A stretch of DNA of 64,000 nucleotides from Lentzea fradiae. Its GTDB lineage: Bacteria > Actinomycetota > Actinomycetes > Mycobacteriales > Pseudonocardiaceae. The first letter of the stretch is position 1; every line of letters starts with the position of its first letter. Under the pieces are notes generated by a model. It saw nothing but the letters and a program-made list of their open reading frames with translations. It ran no database searches and had not been told where the DNA came from. The stretch lies in assembly GCF_900100955.1 (NCBI RefSeq), contig NZ_FNCC01000002.1, positions 434,001-498,000 on the forward strand, read 5' to 3'. Below are positions 41,101 to 50,804 of this stretch, piece by piece. A program made the translations under genes and the position numbers.

Positions 41101-43707
41101 ATGTCCGACCGAGCGTCGGCCCCCGTGTCGGACTCGGCCGCCTGGTCGGCCAAGTCGACCAACCGCGCGTTCAGCACGTTCGCCGTCACCCTCCTGGTGG
41201 CGGGCGTCGTCTGCGCGGGCCTGGTCGCGGCGTGGCTCCCCGAGCGGGAGACCGCGTCCCTGCTCTGGGTCGGCCCGCTGCTCGTCGTCGGGTTCCTGCT
41301 GGCCGAGCAGCTCGCGATCAACGTCGACGTCCGCAGCGGCGTCGCGTGGACCATCTCCTTCACCGAGATCCCGCTGGTGCTGGGCCTGCTCATCGCCCCG
41401 TTCGAGATCGTGCTCGCCGCGCACGTGGTCGCGGGCGTGGGCACGTTGCTCGGCAGGCGCATCCTCGACAGGGCCGTCTACAACGCGGGCCTGATGTTCA
41501 TGGAGATCTCGGTGGCGTTCGCCGCCGCGGAGACCGTGAACCGGGTGATCGGTGCCGGCGGCCCGTTCTGGGCAGGAGCGTTCGTCGGAACGATCACCGT
41601 GCCGCTGCTCGCGAGCGTCCTCGGCCTCTGCGCGCTGCGCCTCATGGGCAAGTCGATGCGCGTCGGCAACAGCGCCCGCCTCGTGCTGCAGACGCTGGTC
41701 GTGGCGCTGCTCAACACCTCCATCGGCCTCGTCGGCTACCAGATCGTCGCCACCACCGAGTGGGGCGGCGTCCTCGTGCTCCTGGTGCTCGCGGGCATCG
41801 TCGCCACCTACCTCGCCTACTCCGGGCTGCTGCGCGAGCAGCGCGACCTGGAGGCGCTGAGCGAGGTCAGCCTCCGCGTCGCGCGGTCGGGCCAGCACGG
41901 CACCGGCCCCCGCCAGCCCGACGACGACCTCACCACGGGCGTCGAGGAGGACGAGTGGCAGCAGATCGCGGAACGCATCCGCGAGCAGCTCAACGCCAAC
42001 CGGGTCGTGCTGCGCCTGCGCACCGACCCGCAGGAGGCCATGATCACGCTCGTCGCCGGTGAGCCGCTGCCCGACGAGATGACCGCGACGGACCCCCGTG
42101 CCGTGCGCGAGGACCCGATCCTGCAGCTGCCGGGCACGCACGTCCGCTACTACCGCGTCGCCGACGCGACCGAGGACGTCGGCGAGGCCCTGCTGCGCCG
42201 CGACGCGCAGGAAGCGCTGGTCGTCCCGTTGCGCGGCGCGACCCAGCTGCTCGGCGCCGTCGAGGCGCACGACCGGCTCTCCCGCTGGCGCGGCTTCGGC
42301 AGGGCCGACATCCAGCTGCTCCGCACGCTCGCCTCGCACCTCGCCACCGCCGTCGACAACCGGCGCCTGCTCGCCAGGCTGCGCCACGACGCCTACCACG
42401 ACCCGCTGACCGGCCTGCTCAACCGCGCGGGCTTCCGCGAGGCGTGCGCGGAGCCGGTGCGCGAGTCCCAGCGCGGCGTGGTGCTGCGGATAGACCTCGA
42501 CATCCTCTCGACCGTGTCCGACGCGCTGGGCCAGGCGTGGGGCAACCGGATGGTCGTCGCCGCCGGACGCAGGCTGCGCGACGCCCTCGGCGCCGACGTG
42601 CCGCTGGCCCGGCTCGAAGGCGGTGCCTTCGCCGCCTACCTAGACGACTCGCGTGCCGTCGCCGCGCACGAGATCGCGGAACGCCTGCGCGCCGGGCTGT
42701 CCGTGCCCTACCCGGTCGACCGGCTCACGGTCGAGGCGTCCGCCGTCGTCGGCTACGCCTCCAAGGCGGACTCCGAGACCGAGGACCCGGACCCCGACGT
42801 GCTGCTGCAACGGGCCGACGTGGCCGTGCGCGCGACGTCGGAGGGCACCCCGGTGAAGGCGTACGCGCCGTCGATGGGCCACCTGTTCCTGCGGCGCTTC
42901 CAGCTCGTCACGCAGTTCCGCCAGGCCGTCGAGACCGGCCAGATCTCGGTGCACTACCAGCCGAAGGTCGCCCTGCCGTCCCGCCAGGTCGTGGGCGCGG
43001 AGGCGCTCGTGCGCTGGACGCACCCGGAGTTCGGCCGCGTCGACCCCGACGAGTTCGTGCCGGCCGTCGAGGCCACCGGCCTCGTCGACGTGCTGACCGA
43101 CTTCGTGATGGACAGGGCGCTGGAACGCGTGCGGCGCTGGCTCGACCGCGGCCTGCGGATGTCCATCGCGGTCAACCTGTCCGTGCGGACGCTCGGCGAC
43201 GAGGACTTCCCGAACCGCGTGGCCGCGGCGCTCGAACGCCACGACGTGCCGTCCGGGCTGCTGACCTTCGAGCTGACCGAGTCCGGCGTCATGGCCGACC
43301 CCGAACGCGCACTGCCGGTGCTGCGGCGCCTGCACGCGATAGGAGTCGTGCTCGCCGTCGACGACTTCGGCACCGGCTACTCGTCACTCGCGTACCTGCG
43401 CCAGCTGCCGGTCGACGAGGTGAAGATCGACAAGTCGTTCGTGCTCGGCATGGGCACGGACCTCGGCGACATGGCCGTGGTCCGGTCGATCGTGGAGCTG
43501 GGGCACTCGCTCGGCCTCGTCGTGGTGGCCGAGGGCGTCGAGGACGACGCCGCGCGCGACCAGCTCGTCGGGATGGGTTGCGACGTGGCCCAGGGTTACC
43601 TGATCTCCCGCCCGCTGTCCGAGGACCGCTTCGAGGCGTGGCTGCGCGCACGAACGGTGCAGGTCAGGGGAGCCCGCGATGAGACGGTGCTCACGCTGGT
43701 GCACTAA
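41101..43707 (+). CDS. Membrane GGDEF-EAL protein, probable c-di-GMP phosphodiesterase with inactive GGDEF
   Basis: An 868-residue protein. Residues about 20-245 hold six to eight hydrophobic helices (a MASE-like sensor), 280-430 a GAF-like domain, 435-590 a GGDEF domain and 600-855 an EAL domain. The active-site loop of the GGDEF domain reads LEGGAFAAYL instead of GG(D/E)EF, so cyclase activity is unlikely. The EAL domain is intact: GAEALVRWTHPEFG, NLSVRTL, FELTESGVM, DDFGTGYSSL and VKIDKSFV. The product should lower c-di-GMP in response to a membrane or GAF signal. GAGGAGG precedes ATG at 41101. Confidence 0.92.
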   Translation: MSDRASAPVSDSAAWSAKSTNRAFSTFAVTLLVAGVVCAGLVAAWLPERETASLLWVGPLLVVGFLLAEQLAINVDVRSGVAWTISFTEIPLVLGLLIAPFEIVLAAHVVAGVGTLLGRRILDRAVYNAGLMFMEISVAFAAAETVNRVIGAGGPFWAGAFVGTITVPLLASVLGLCALRLMGKSMRVGNSARLVLQTLVVALLNTSIGLVGYQIVATTEWGGVLVLLVLAGIVATYLAYSGLLREQRDLEALSEVSLRVARSGQHGTGPRQPDDDLTTGVEEDEWQQIAERIREQLNANRVVLRLRTDPQEAMITLVAGEPLPDEMTATDPRAVREDPILQLPGTHVRYYRVADATEDVGEALLRRDAQEALVVPLRGATQLLGAVEAHDRLSRWRGFGRADIQLLRTLASHLATAVDNRRLLARLRHDAYHDPLTGLLNRAGFREACAEPVRESQRGVVLRIDLDILSTVSDALGQAWGNRMVVAAGRRLRDALGADVPLARLEGGAFAAYLDDSRAVAAHEIAERLRAGLSVPYPVDRLTVEASAVVGYASKADSETEDPDPDVLLQRADVAVRATSEGTPVKAYAPSMGHLFLRRFQLVTQFRQAVETGQISVHYQPKVALPSRQVVGAEALVRWTHPEFGRVDPDEFVPAVEATGLVDVLTDFVMDRALERVRRWLDRGLRMSIAVNLSVRTLGDEDFPNRVAAALERHDVPSGLLTFELTESGVMADPERALPVLRRLHAIGVVLAVDDFGTGYSSLAYLRQLPVDEVKIDKSFVLGMGTDLGDMAVVRSIVELGHSLGLVVVAEGVEDDAARDQLVGMGCDVAQGYLISRPLSEDRFEAWLRARTVQVRGARDETVLTLVH

Positions 43708-43781
43708 GAGGCCCCCCGGATTTCGTTCTTGGTGGACGCATGTTGTAGAGTTCTCCTCGCTCGGCAAGAACGAAAGAGCAA

Positions 43782-43857
43782 GCCCCTTTAGCTCAGTCGG
43801 CAGAGCGTCTCCATGGTAAGGAGAAGGTCTACGGTTCGATTCCGTAAAGGGGCTCCA
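43782..43857 (+). tRNA. tRNA-Thr (anticodon GGT)
   Basis: Acceptor GCCCCTT pairs with AAGGGGC; D arm AGCTCAGTCGGCAGAGC; the anticodon stem TCTCC/GGAGA encloses ATGGTAA, giving GGT. T arm has GGTTCGATTCC. CCA is encoded at 43855-43857. Confidence 0.95.
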
Positions 43858-43899
43858 CGACTCGGCCGCGATGTCAGCATCGCGGCTTGTGTTGTGTAT

Positions 43900-43972
43900 A
43901 GCGGTGTAGCTCAGTTGGTAGAGCAAGCGGCTCATAATCGCTGTGTCGCCGGTTCAAGTCCGGCCACCGCTA
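43900..43972 (+). tRNA. tRNA-Met (anticodon CAT, elongator type)
   Basis: Acceptor AGCGGTG pairs with CACCGCT, discriminator A. Anticodon loop CTCATAA gives CAT. T arm has GGTTCAAGTCC. The A1-T72 pair argues for the elongator tRNA rather than the initiator. CCA is not encoded. Confidence 0.93.
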
Positions 43973-43990
43973 CGCGAGTGGACGAGGTGT

Positions 43991-44048
43991 GCTGGCGGAG
44001 AGCGCCAGCCATCCTCGCTCCGCCATGATTTTGGGGGCCAAGCCCCCA
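43991..44048 (+). terminator. Two hairpins after the tRNA pair
   Basis: GCTGGCG/CGCCAGC (43991-44009, loop GAGAG) and TGGGGGC/GCCCCCA (44032-44048, loop CAA), preceded by ATTT. Together they likely end the tRNA transcript. The rest of the gap to rpmG has the promoter for that gene, not resolved. Confidence 0.5.
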
Positions 44049-44142
44049 CACCCCCGGGCAGCATCCTCGTTGCCCGCCCCCGCCAGGTGGTAAGCCCGCA
44101 CTGGAGCTCCGGGGTACACGTGCTCTCAGGAAGGCAAGGACC

Positions 44143-44307
44143 GTGGCTGCAACCGACGTACGCCCGAAGATCACCCTCGCGTGCGAGGAGTGCAAGCACC
44201 GGAACTACATCACCAGGAAGAACCGGCGCAACGACCCGGACCGCCTGGAGATCAAGAAGTTCTGCCCGAACTGCAAGACGCACCGCGCGCACAAGGAAAC
44301 CCGCTGA
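44143..44307 (+). CDS. rpmG: 50S ribosomal protein L33
   Basis: A 54-residue ribosomal protein. It contains CEEC and CPNC cysteine pairs, so it is the zinc-binding (C+) form; the body reads [23 protein letters not shown] start at 44143 with AGGAAGGCAAGGA upstream. Too short for usual ORF cut-offs but unmistakable. It lies before hadAB, as rpmG2 does in mycobacteria. Confidence 0.96.
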   Translation: MAATDVRPKITLACEECKHRNYITRKNRRNDPDRLEIKKFCPNCKTHRAHKETR

Positions 44308-44329
44308 GCGCGTAGCGGAAGCTTTCGCC

Positions 44330-44360
44330 GAGGCCCGTCCCACACCGTGGGGCGGGCCTC
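44330..44360 (+). terminator. Hairpin terminator after rpmG
   Basis: GAGGCCCGTCCCAC pairs with GTGGGGCGGGCCTC (one G-T pair) across ACC, 22 bases after the stop. It ends 20 bases before the hadA start, so hadA should have its own promoter. Confidence 0.75.
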
Positions 44361-44380
44361 GCCGCATATAGGCTCACTCG

Positions 44381-44830
44381 GTGCCTCTCGACCCCAGTTT
44401 CACCGGACGCAGTTATCCGCCGTCGCAGCCGTACGACGTGAGCCGCGAGAAGATCCGCGAGTTCGCCGACGCGATCGGTGCGACCAGCCCGGCCTATCGC
44501 GACGCCGACGCCGCGAAGGCGTTGGGGCACAGGGACGTCATCGCCCCGCCGACGTTCGCCATCGTCGTGTCGATGAAGACCAACGAGACGGTCATGTTCG
44601 ACCCGGAGCTGAAGCTCGACTACAGCCGCGTCGTGCACGGCGACCAGAACTTCACGCACCACCGGCCCATCACCGCGGGCGACCGGCTCGTGTCGGTGGC
44701 GCACATCGACTCCATCACGTCCCGCATGGGCAACGACATGATCACCGTGCGGACCGAGATCGGCACCGTCGACGGCGAGCCCGTCACCACCGCCAGGTCG
44801 ATGCTCGTCGTGAGGGGAGAGGACGCGTGA
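44381..44830 (+). CDS. hadA: (3R)-hydroxyacyl-ACP dehydratase subunit HadA (MaoC N-terminal type)
   Basis: A 149-residue hotdog-fold protein that stabilises HadB in the dehydratase of the type II fatty acid elongation system. FTGRSYPPSQPYDVSREKIR at the start and RVVHGDQNFTHHRPITAGD near residue 85 are family signatures. GTG at 44381 has no ribosome binding site; TATAGG lies about nine bases before it, so the message may be leaderless. The stop overlaps hadB. Confidence 0.88.
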   Translation: MPLDPSFTGRSYPPSQPYDVSREKIREFADAIGATSPAYRDADAAKALGHRDVIAPPTFAIVVSMKTNETVMFDPELKLDYSRVVHGDQNFTHHRPITAGDRLVSVAHIDSITSRMGNDMITVRTEIGTVDGEPVTTARSMLVVRGEDA

Positions 44831-45234
44831 GCGTGGAGATCGGGACCGAGCTGCCGCCGCTGTCCGTCCGCCTCACGCGGGCCGACCTGGTGCGCTACGC
44901 GGGCGCCTCGCTGGACTTCAACCCCATCCACTGGAACGAGAAGACCGCGAAGGACGTCGGCCTGCCGGACGTCATCGCGCACGGCATGCTCACGATGGCC
45001 GTGGCCTCGCGGATCGTCGCCGAGTGGGTCGGCGACCCCGGCGCGATCGTCGAGTACGGCTGCCGGTTCGGCCGGCCCGTCGTGGTGCCGAACGACGACG
45101 AGGGCGCGCTGGTCGAGGTCACCGCGAAGGTCACGAAGGACTTCGAGGACGGAACTGTGAAGGTCAACATCAACGCGGCTTTTGACGGCAAGTCGGTGTT
45201 GACGGGCGCGTTCGCCCGCGTGCGCGTGGCGTGA
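44827..45234 (+). CDS. hadB: (3R)-hydroxyacyl-ACP dehydratase subunit HadB (MaoC)
   Basis: A 135-residue catalytic subunit. The hydratase-2 motif is YAGASLDFNPIHWNEKTAKD with the catalytic Asp and His (D..N.IH), followed by VIAHGMLTMAVASRIV. GTG at 44827 overlaps the hadA stop (GTGA). In mycobacteria hadC follows; here a terminator and tRNA-Trp follow instead. Confidence 0.9.
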   Translation: MSVEIGTELPPLSVRLTRADLVRYAGASLDFNPIHWNEKTAKDVGLPDVIAHGMLTMAVASRIVAEWVGDPGAIVEYGCRFGRPVVVPNDDEGALVEVTAKVTKDFEDGTVKVNINAAFDGKSVLTGAFARVRVA

Positions 45235-45247
45235 ACTTGTGATCAAG

Positions 45248-45279
45248 AACACCACCGGGTCACCCGGTCCGGTGGTGTT
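45248..45279 (+). terminator. Intrinsic terminator after hadB
   Basis: AACACCACCGG pairs perfectly with CCGGTGGTGTT across a ten-base loop and runs into TTTTCGG, a good intrinsic terminator 13 bases after the stop. Confidence 0.85.
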
Positions 45280-45470
45280 TTCGGTGCTCAAGCCCACCGT
45301 GCGGGCCGGAGGCGGTCCGGAACGCCGACCCTGATTCGTGTTCTCGGCCCGCGTGTGGGTAGGCTGTGCGTCAGGCCGCTCGGCAGGTGATAGAGCGGTC
45401 TGGTTGGAATGGACGGGACAGCCTCCCGTACACTTCCTGCTTGGCCAGGGGATCCCGATCGGGATCTCGA

Positions 45471-45543
<73 letters not shown>

Positions 45544-45577
45544 CTGTCGAAGCGTCATGGGTGGAGTGGAGGACGGC

Positions 45578-46853
<1,276 letters not shown>

Positions 46854-46940
46854 GCGGTTCTCTCTGGCGAGGGGACCGGTCGGCCACGCGGCGGCTGGCA
46901 GGGCCGCGCGCGGACACCGCAATAACAGGAAGTACGGACA

Positions 46941-47375
46941 ATGCCACCCAAGAAGAAGAAGCTGTCAGCGATCATCAAGCTGCAGATCAAGGCTGGTGCC
47001 GCCAACCCGGCGCCGCCCGTCGGTCCCGCGCTGGGTCAGCACGGCGTCAACATCATGGAGTTCTGCAAGGCCTACAACGCCGCGACGGAGTCGCAGCGCG
47101 GTCAGGTCGTGCCGGTCGAGATCTCCGTGTACGAAGACCGCTCGTTCGACTTCAAGCTGAAGACCCCGCCGGCCGCGCGACTCATCCTCGCCGCCGCGGG
47201 TGTCGAGAAGGGCTCCGGCGAGCCGCACCGCGTCAAGGTCGCCAAGGTGACCATGGAGCAGGTGCGTCAGATCGCGCAGACCAAGATGGTCGACCTGAAC
47301 GCGAACGACATCGACCAGGCCGCGAAGATCATCGCCGGCACCGCCCGTTCCATGGGCATCACGGTCGAAGGCTGA
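46941..47375 (+). CDS. rplK: 50S ribosomal protein L11
   Basis: A 144-residue protein of normal length, binding the GTPase centre of 23S r[23 protein letters not shown] near the start and MGITVEG at the end are diagnostic. AGGAAG precedes the ATG. 88 bases after nusG and 81 before rplA, probably one transcript. Confidence 0.98.
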
Positions 47376-47455
47376 CCACACCCTCTTCGAGAAAGCGTGG
47401 GAGAGCCGGGCGCGGCTCATTCACCACGAACTGATCCACGGTAAGGAACAGACCT

Positions 47456-48166
47456 ATGAAGCGCAGCAAGGCCTACAAGGCCGCAGCCGAGCTGGTGGAC
47501 CGGGAGCGGCTGTACTCGCCGCTGGAGGCCGCCAAGCTCGCCAAGGAAACGTCCAAGGTGAAGCTGGACTCGACCGTCGAGGTCGCGATTCGCCTCGGCG
47601 TCGACCCTCGCAAGGCCGACCAGATGGTCCGCGGCACCGTGAACCTGCCGCACGGTACGGGCAAGACCGCCCGCGTGATCGTCTTCGCGACCGGTGACAA
47701 GGCCGCCGAGGCCGAGGCCGCCGGTGCGGACGCCGTCGGCTCCGAGGACCTGATCGAGCGCATCCAGGGTGGCTGGCTCGACTTCGACGCCGCGATCGCG
47801 ACCCCCGACCAGATGGCGAAGGTCGGCCGCATCGCCCGCATCCTCGGCCCCCGTGGCCTGATGCCGAACCCCAAGACCGGCACCGTGACCCCCGAGGTCA
47901 CCAAGGCCGTCAACGACATCAAGGGCGGAAAGATCAACTTCCGCGTCGACAAGCAGGCCAACCTGCACTTCGTCATCGGCAAGGTGTCGTTCGAGCCGGA
48001 GAAGCTGGTCGAGAACTACGCGGCCGCGCTGGACGAGGTGCTCCGCGCCAAGCCGTCCGCGGCCAAGGGCCGGTACGTCAAGAAGGTCACCGTCTCCACG
48101 ACGATGGGCCCCGGCATCCCGGTCGACCCGAACCGCACCCGCAACATGCTGGTGGACGAGGCCTGA
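47456..48166 (+). CDS. rplA: 50S ribosomal protein L1
   Basis: A 236-residue ribosomal protein forming the L1 stalk; family members also repress their own L11-L1 operon. [20 protein letters not shown] and PGIPVDPN near the end are diagnostic. ATG at 47456 with AAGGAA upstream. A strong terminator follows. Confidence 0.98.
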   Translation: MKRSKAYKAAAELVDRERLYSPLEAAKLAKETSKVKLDSTVEVAIRLGVDPRKADQMVRGTVNLPHGTGKTARVIVFATGDKAAEAEAAGADAVGSEDLIERIQGGWLDFDAAIATPDQMAKVGRIARILGPRGLMPNPKTGTVTPEVTKAVNDIKGGKINFRVDKQANLHFVIGKVSFEPEKLVENYAAALDEVLRAKPSAAKGRYVKKVTVSTTMGPGIPVDPNRTRNMLVDEA

Positions 48167-48191
48167 GCCTCCCGGTTCTGAGCACGACGTG

Positions 48192-48220
48192 AAAGGCCCC
48201 CGGTTCGCCGGGGGCCTTTT
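48192..48220 (+). terminator. Intrinsic terminator after rplA
   Basis: AAAGGCCCCCGG pairs perfectly with CCGGGGGCCTTT around a TTCG tetraloop and ends in TTTT, 25 bases after the stop. It separates rplKA from rplJL. Confidence 0.93.
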
Positions 48221-48226
48221 CGCATG

Positions 48227-48301
48227 TCAGCTCCTGTTTCGTCGGTAGTCGCCCGGTGTGGTGCCGACCAGTTCGAGGAAGTGGTGGCGCAGGTTGTTCG
48301 C
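48227..48301 (-). pseudogene. AraC-family regulator, C-terminal fragment
   Basis: The minus strand reads [20 protein letters not shown] then RNRS and stop, closely matching the last helix of AraC-type DNA-binding domains (HF...GTTP..YRR). Nothing upstream in any frame continues it, so only about 24 residues remain. No start. Confidence 0.5.
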
Positions 48302-48331
48302 CCGCCTCGACCAGGTCCGGCGGGACGGGCG

Positions 48332-48481
48332 ACCGAGGCGCAGGACGTGCCGTTCGCGGCGCTCGGCTCGCTCAAGGCGCTGGTGGACCACCAGGTGGCC
48401 GCCGGGCACGGCACGGACAGCCTCGCCCGTGCCGTCGAGTCGTTCGAAGCCGTTGCGGCACAACGGCTCGCGCGCGGCTAG
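48332..48481 (+). pseudogene. NADPH-dependent reductase-like C-terminal fragment
   Basis: The plus strand reads [20 protein letters not shown] followed by [20 protein letters not shown], like the C-terminal helix and tail of imine-reductase/6PGDH-type proteins (compare the QAGHGQHS tail of the gene at 37320). The frame is open from an ATG at 48224, but its first half overlaps the AraC fragment antisense and looks accidental. Probably a remnant joined to the AraC piece. Confidence 0.4.
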
Positions 48482-49248
48482 CCGCAGGAGCCGGGAGACC
48501 AGTCGGTGATCACCCAGCCGGAGCCGATCTTCTCGACGACGAACACCCCGAGCCGCGGCCCGCCCTCCACGGTGAGCTCGCACGAGTCGATGGTGACCCT
48601 GGTCGAGGTGGGCGTCTTCAGCATGTCCGGCGGGAACATCACCTGCTGGTACCGGTCGACGTTGGTGACCTGGTCCTTCAGCTTCCTGACCGCCTCGCCG
48701 CAGTCGCTCGCGCCGTGGGCCTGGGCGAACCGCTCCCTGGCGTCGTCGCGGTAGATGAGCGTGCAGGCGCGGGTCGTGTCCGCGAACGAGACGTGCTTGT
48801 AGAACATGCCGACGGCGCCCTGCAGGCCGGCGGGCGCGCTGAGGCCCTGCGCGGGACCGGTGACGCCGCCGCTGTCCTGCGCGATGCCGCCGGGGTCGTC
48901 GCGGCCGAAGAAGTTGTCGTAGGCCCACATCGCGGAGAACACGACGAGGAGGAAGAACAGCGCGCGCCAGAAGACGCGGCTGCCCAGCACCACCAGCCAC
49001 CACCGCCTGCCGTGCGGCTTGAACGCCTGGGGTGCCTGGCCCGTGGCCTCCTGGTAGCGCTGGTACTCCTGGAACCGCTGGAACTCCTGGAACTGCCGCA
49101 GCTGCTCCGGGTCGATCTGCGGCGCGGGCGGCTGCGCCTGGGGTTGTGCCTGTGCCTGGGGCTGCGGCTGGAGCGGGGGCTGGTGGGGCACGGGCGGCTG
49201 CGGCGGGGGCTGGCGGGGCGCGAGGTCCTTGCCGGGCTCGTCGGTCAC
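48478..49248 (-). CDS. Pro/Gln-rich single-pass membrane protein
   Basis: A 256-residue protein. Residues 10-70 are Pro/Gln/Phe-rich and low-complexity ([18 protein letters not shown]), residues about 82-105 a transmembrane helix ([19 protein letters not shown]) and residues 125-256 an exported domain with four cysteines ([28 protein letters not shown]). It looks like one of the conserved actinobacterial secreted NTF2-like or Mce-neighbour proteins; function unknown. GTG start at 49248. Antisense to the direction of the ribosomal genes. Confidence 0.75.
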   Translation of the reverse strand: MTDEPGKDLAPRQPPPQPPVPHQPPLQPQPQAQAQPQAQPPAPQIDPEQLRQFQEFQRFQEYQRYQEATGQAPQAFKPHGRRWWLVVLGSRVFWRALFFLLVVFSAMWAYDNFFGRDDPGGIAQDSGGVTGPAQGLSAPAGLQGAVGMFYKHVSFADTTRACTLIYRDDARERFAQAHGASDCGEAVRKLKDQVTNVDRYQQVMFPPDMLKTPTSTRVTIDSCELTVEGGPRLGVFVVEKIGSGWVITDWSPGSCG

Positions 49249-49300
49249 ACGTCACATCATGCCGATTTGGAGAGCCGCTACACAGTCGGCTACTGTTTTC

Positions 49301-49490
49301 GATGGTTCTACCGAAGACCGCTGGTTTTCTCCGCGAGGAGAACGAAGGCCCCGTTGCAACACGGGCGGCCCGCGCAGGGAGGACGAGGCAAAGCTTCTTG
49401 TGACGCCCCGTGCTGCTTGTGCGCGTGGGCGTTTCTGTTGTTTCGGGACCTTCTCGCAGCTGGTGGTCTAACCCAGCCCAGAGAGGAGGC
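49301..49490 (+). ncRNA. Probable L10 leader RNA
   Basis: The leader of rplJL in bacteria usually binds L10-(L12)4 and represses translation. Here the 190 bases before rplJ contain several GC-rich stems (CTCCGCGAGGAG; GGGCGGCCCGC) and the ACCGAAGACCGCTGG block that I remember at the start of actinobacterial L10 leaders. Boundaries are approximate and the structure was not computed. Confidence 0.45.
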
Positions 49491-49494
49491 GATC

Positions 49495-50049
49495 ATGGCG
49501 AAGCCCAGCAAGGTTACGGCGGTCGCTGAGCTCGCGGACCAGTTCCGCGGCAGCTCGGCAGCGCTCGTCACCGAGTACCGTGGCCTCTCCATGGCGCAGC
49601 TCACCACGCTGCGTCGCGCTCTCGGCGCGGGCACCAAGTACACCGTCGCGAAGAACACGCTGGTCAAGCTGGCCGCTGCGGACGCCGGCATCGAGGGCCT
49701 CGAGGCCCTTCTGGCCGGTCCGACCGCCATCGCGTTCGTCGAGGGCGAGCCCGTCGAGGCCGCCAAGGCGATCCGCGACTTCGCGAAGGACAACAAGGCC
49801 CTGGTCATCAAGGGCGGCTACATGGACGGCCGCCCGCTCTCGGTCGACGAGGTCACCGCTATCGCGGACCTCGAGAGCCGTGAGGTGCTGCTCGCGAAGC
49901 TCGCGGGCGCGATGAAGGGCAACCTGGCCAAGGCCGCGGGTCTGTTCAACGCCCCGGCTTCCCAGGTCGCTCGCCTGGCTGCTGCCCTGCAGGAGAAGAA
50001 GGCCGCCGCGGCTCCCGCCGCCGAGGCCGACGCTCCCGCCGAAAGCTGA
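49495..50049 (+). CDS. rplJ: 50S ribosomal protein L10
   Basis: A 184-residue stalk-base protein. [20 protein letters not shown] and [13 protein letters not shown] are diagnostic; the C-terminus is an Ala/Glu/Pro tail that holds L7/L12 dimers. ATG at 49495 is preceded by GAGAGGAGG. The longer open frame upstream is not coding. Confidence 0.97.
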   Translation: MAKPSKVTAVAELADQFRGSSAALVTEYRGLSMAQLTTLRRALGAGTKYTVAKNTLVKLAAADAGIEGLEALLAGPTAIAFVEGEPVEAAKAIRDFAKDNKALVIKGGYMDGRPLSVDEVTAIADLESREVLLAKLAGAMKGNLAKAAGLFNAPASQVARLAAALQEKKAAAAPAAEADAPAES

Positions 50050-50105
50050 TCACCCGAAGACACGCCCGGCGCTTTCGCGCGGGAGATTAGAAAGGACCGC
50101 CGATC

Positions 50106-50492
50106 ATGGCGAAGCTCAGCACCGAAGAGCTGCTCGACGCTTTCAAGGAGATGACCCTCCTGGAGCTGTCCGAGTTCGTGAAGCAGTTCGAGGAGACCTT
50201 CGAGGTCACCGCCGCGGCGCCCGTCGCCGTTGCCGCCGCTCCGGGTGCGGCCGCCGCCGCCCCCGCCGAGGAGGAGAAGGACGAGTTCACCGTCGTCCTC
50301 GAGGGCGCCGGCGAGAAGAAGATCCAGGTCATCAAGGTCGTCCGCGAGGTCGTCTCGGGCCTGGGCCTGAAGGAGGCCAAGGAGCTCGTCGAGTCCGCTC
50401 CGAAGCCGCTCCTCGAGAACGTGGCGAAGGACGTCGCCGACGCCGCCAAGGAGAAGCTCGAGGCCGCCGGCGCCAAGATCTCGCTCAAGTGA
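50106..50492 (+). CDS. rplL: 50S ribosomal protein L7/L12
   Basis: A 128-residue stalk protein of normal length. N-terminal dimerisation helix ([20 protein letters not shown]), Ala/Pro hinge (residues 40-58) and C-terminal domain ending [22 protein letters not shown] precedes the ATG. Coupled with rplJ, 56 bases apart. Confidence 0.98.
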   Translation: MAKLSTEELLDAFKEMTLLELSEFVKQFEETFEVTAAAPVAVAAAPGAAAAAPAEEEKDEFTVVLEGAGEKKIQVIKVVREVVSGLGLKEAKELVESAPKPLLENVAKDVADAAKEKLEAAGAKISLK

Positions 50493-50536
50493 TCTGAGGC
50501 CCCTTCCGGGGGCCGGCGCTCTGCCTCGCAGTGCCT

Positions 50537-50576
50537 GAACGGGCGTGCACCTCTCAACGGGGGTGCACGCCCGTTC
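50537..50576 (+). terminator. Intrinsic terminator after rplL
   Basis: GAACGGGCGTGCACC pairs perfectly with GGTGCACGCCCGTTC (15-base stem, ten-base loop). It isolates rplJL from the mce operon. The 228 bases from here to mceG contain the mce promoter region; I see no recognised operator. Confidence 0.88.
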
Positions 50577-50804
50577 TGCGTTTCCGGGCCTGATGTGCCA
50601 CGAGTCACATCAGTCTCGAAAACGGTTGGTCGCAGGCGTGCGATCCCGTCTCCGGTGACCGTTTTGCGAGGTCACCCGGTTCCTCGTTATCCGAACGCAA
50701 CCGGCGTTAGCCCAACTGGTGAGTAACCTGCCGCGCACAAACTCGTTTCCCCAGTGTGACGCCGATCGCCACGGCGTCCCCTGGCCGTGTGCGGAGGTGC
50801 GTGG

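Noticed and set aside
48224..48481. An 85-residue protein gene after rplA
   Set aside because: Its first half is the complement of an AraC C-terminus and it has no ribosome binding site; better explained by two gene fragments.
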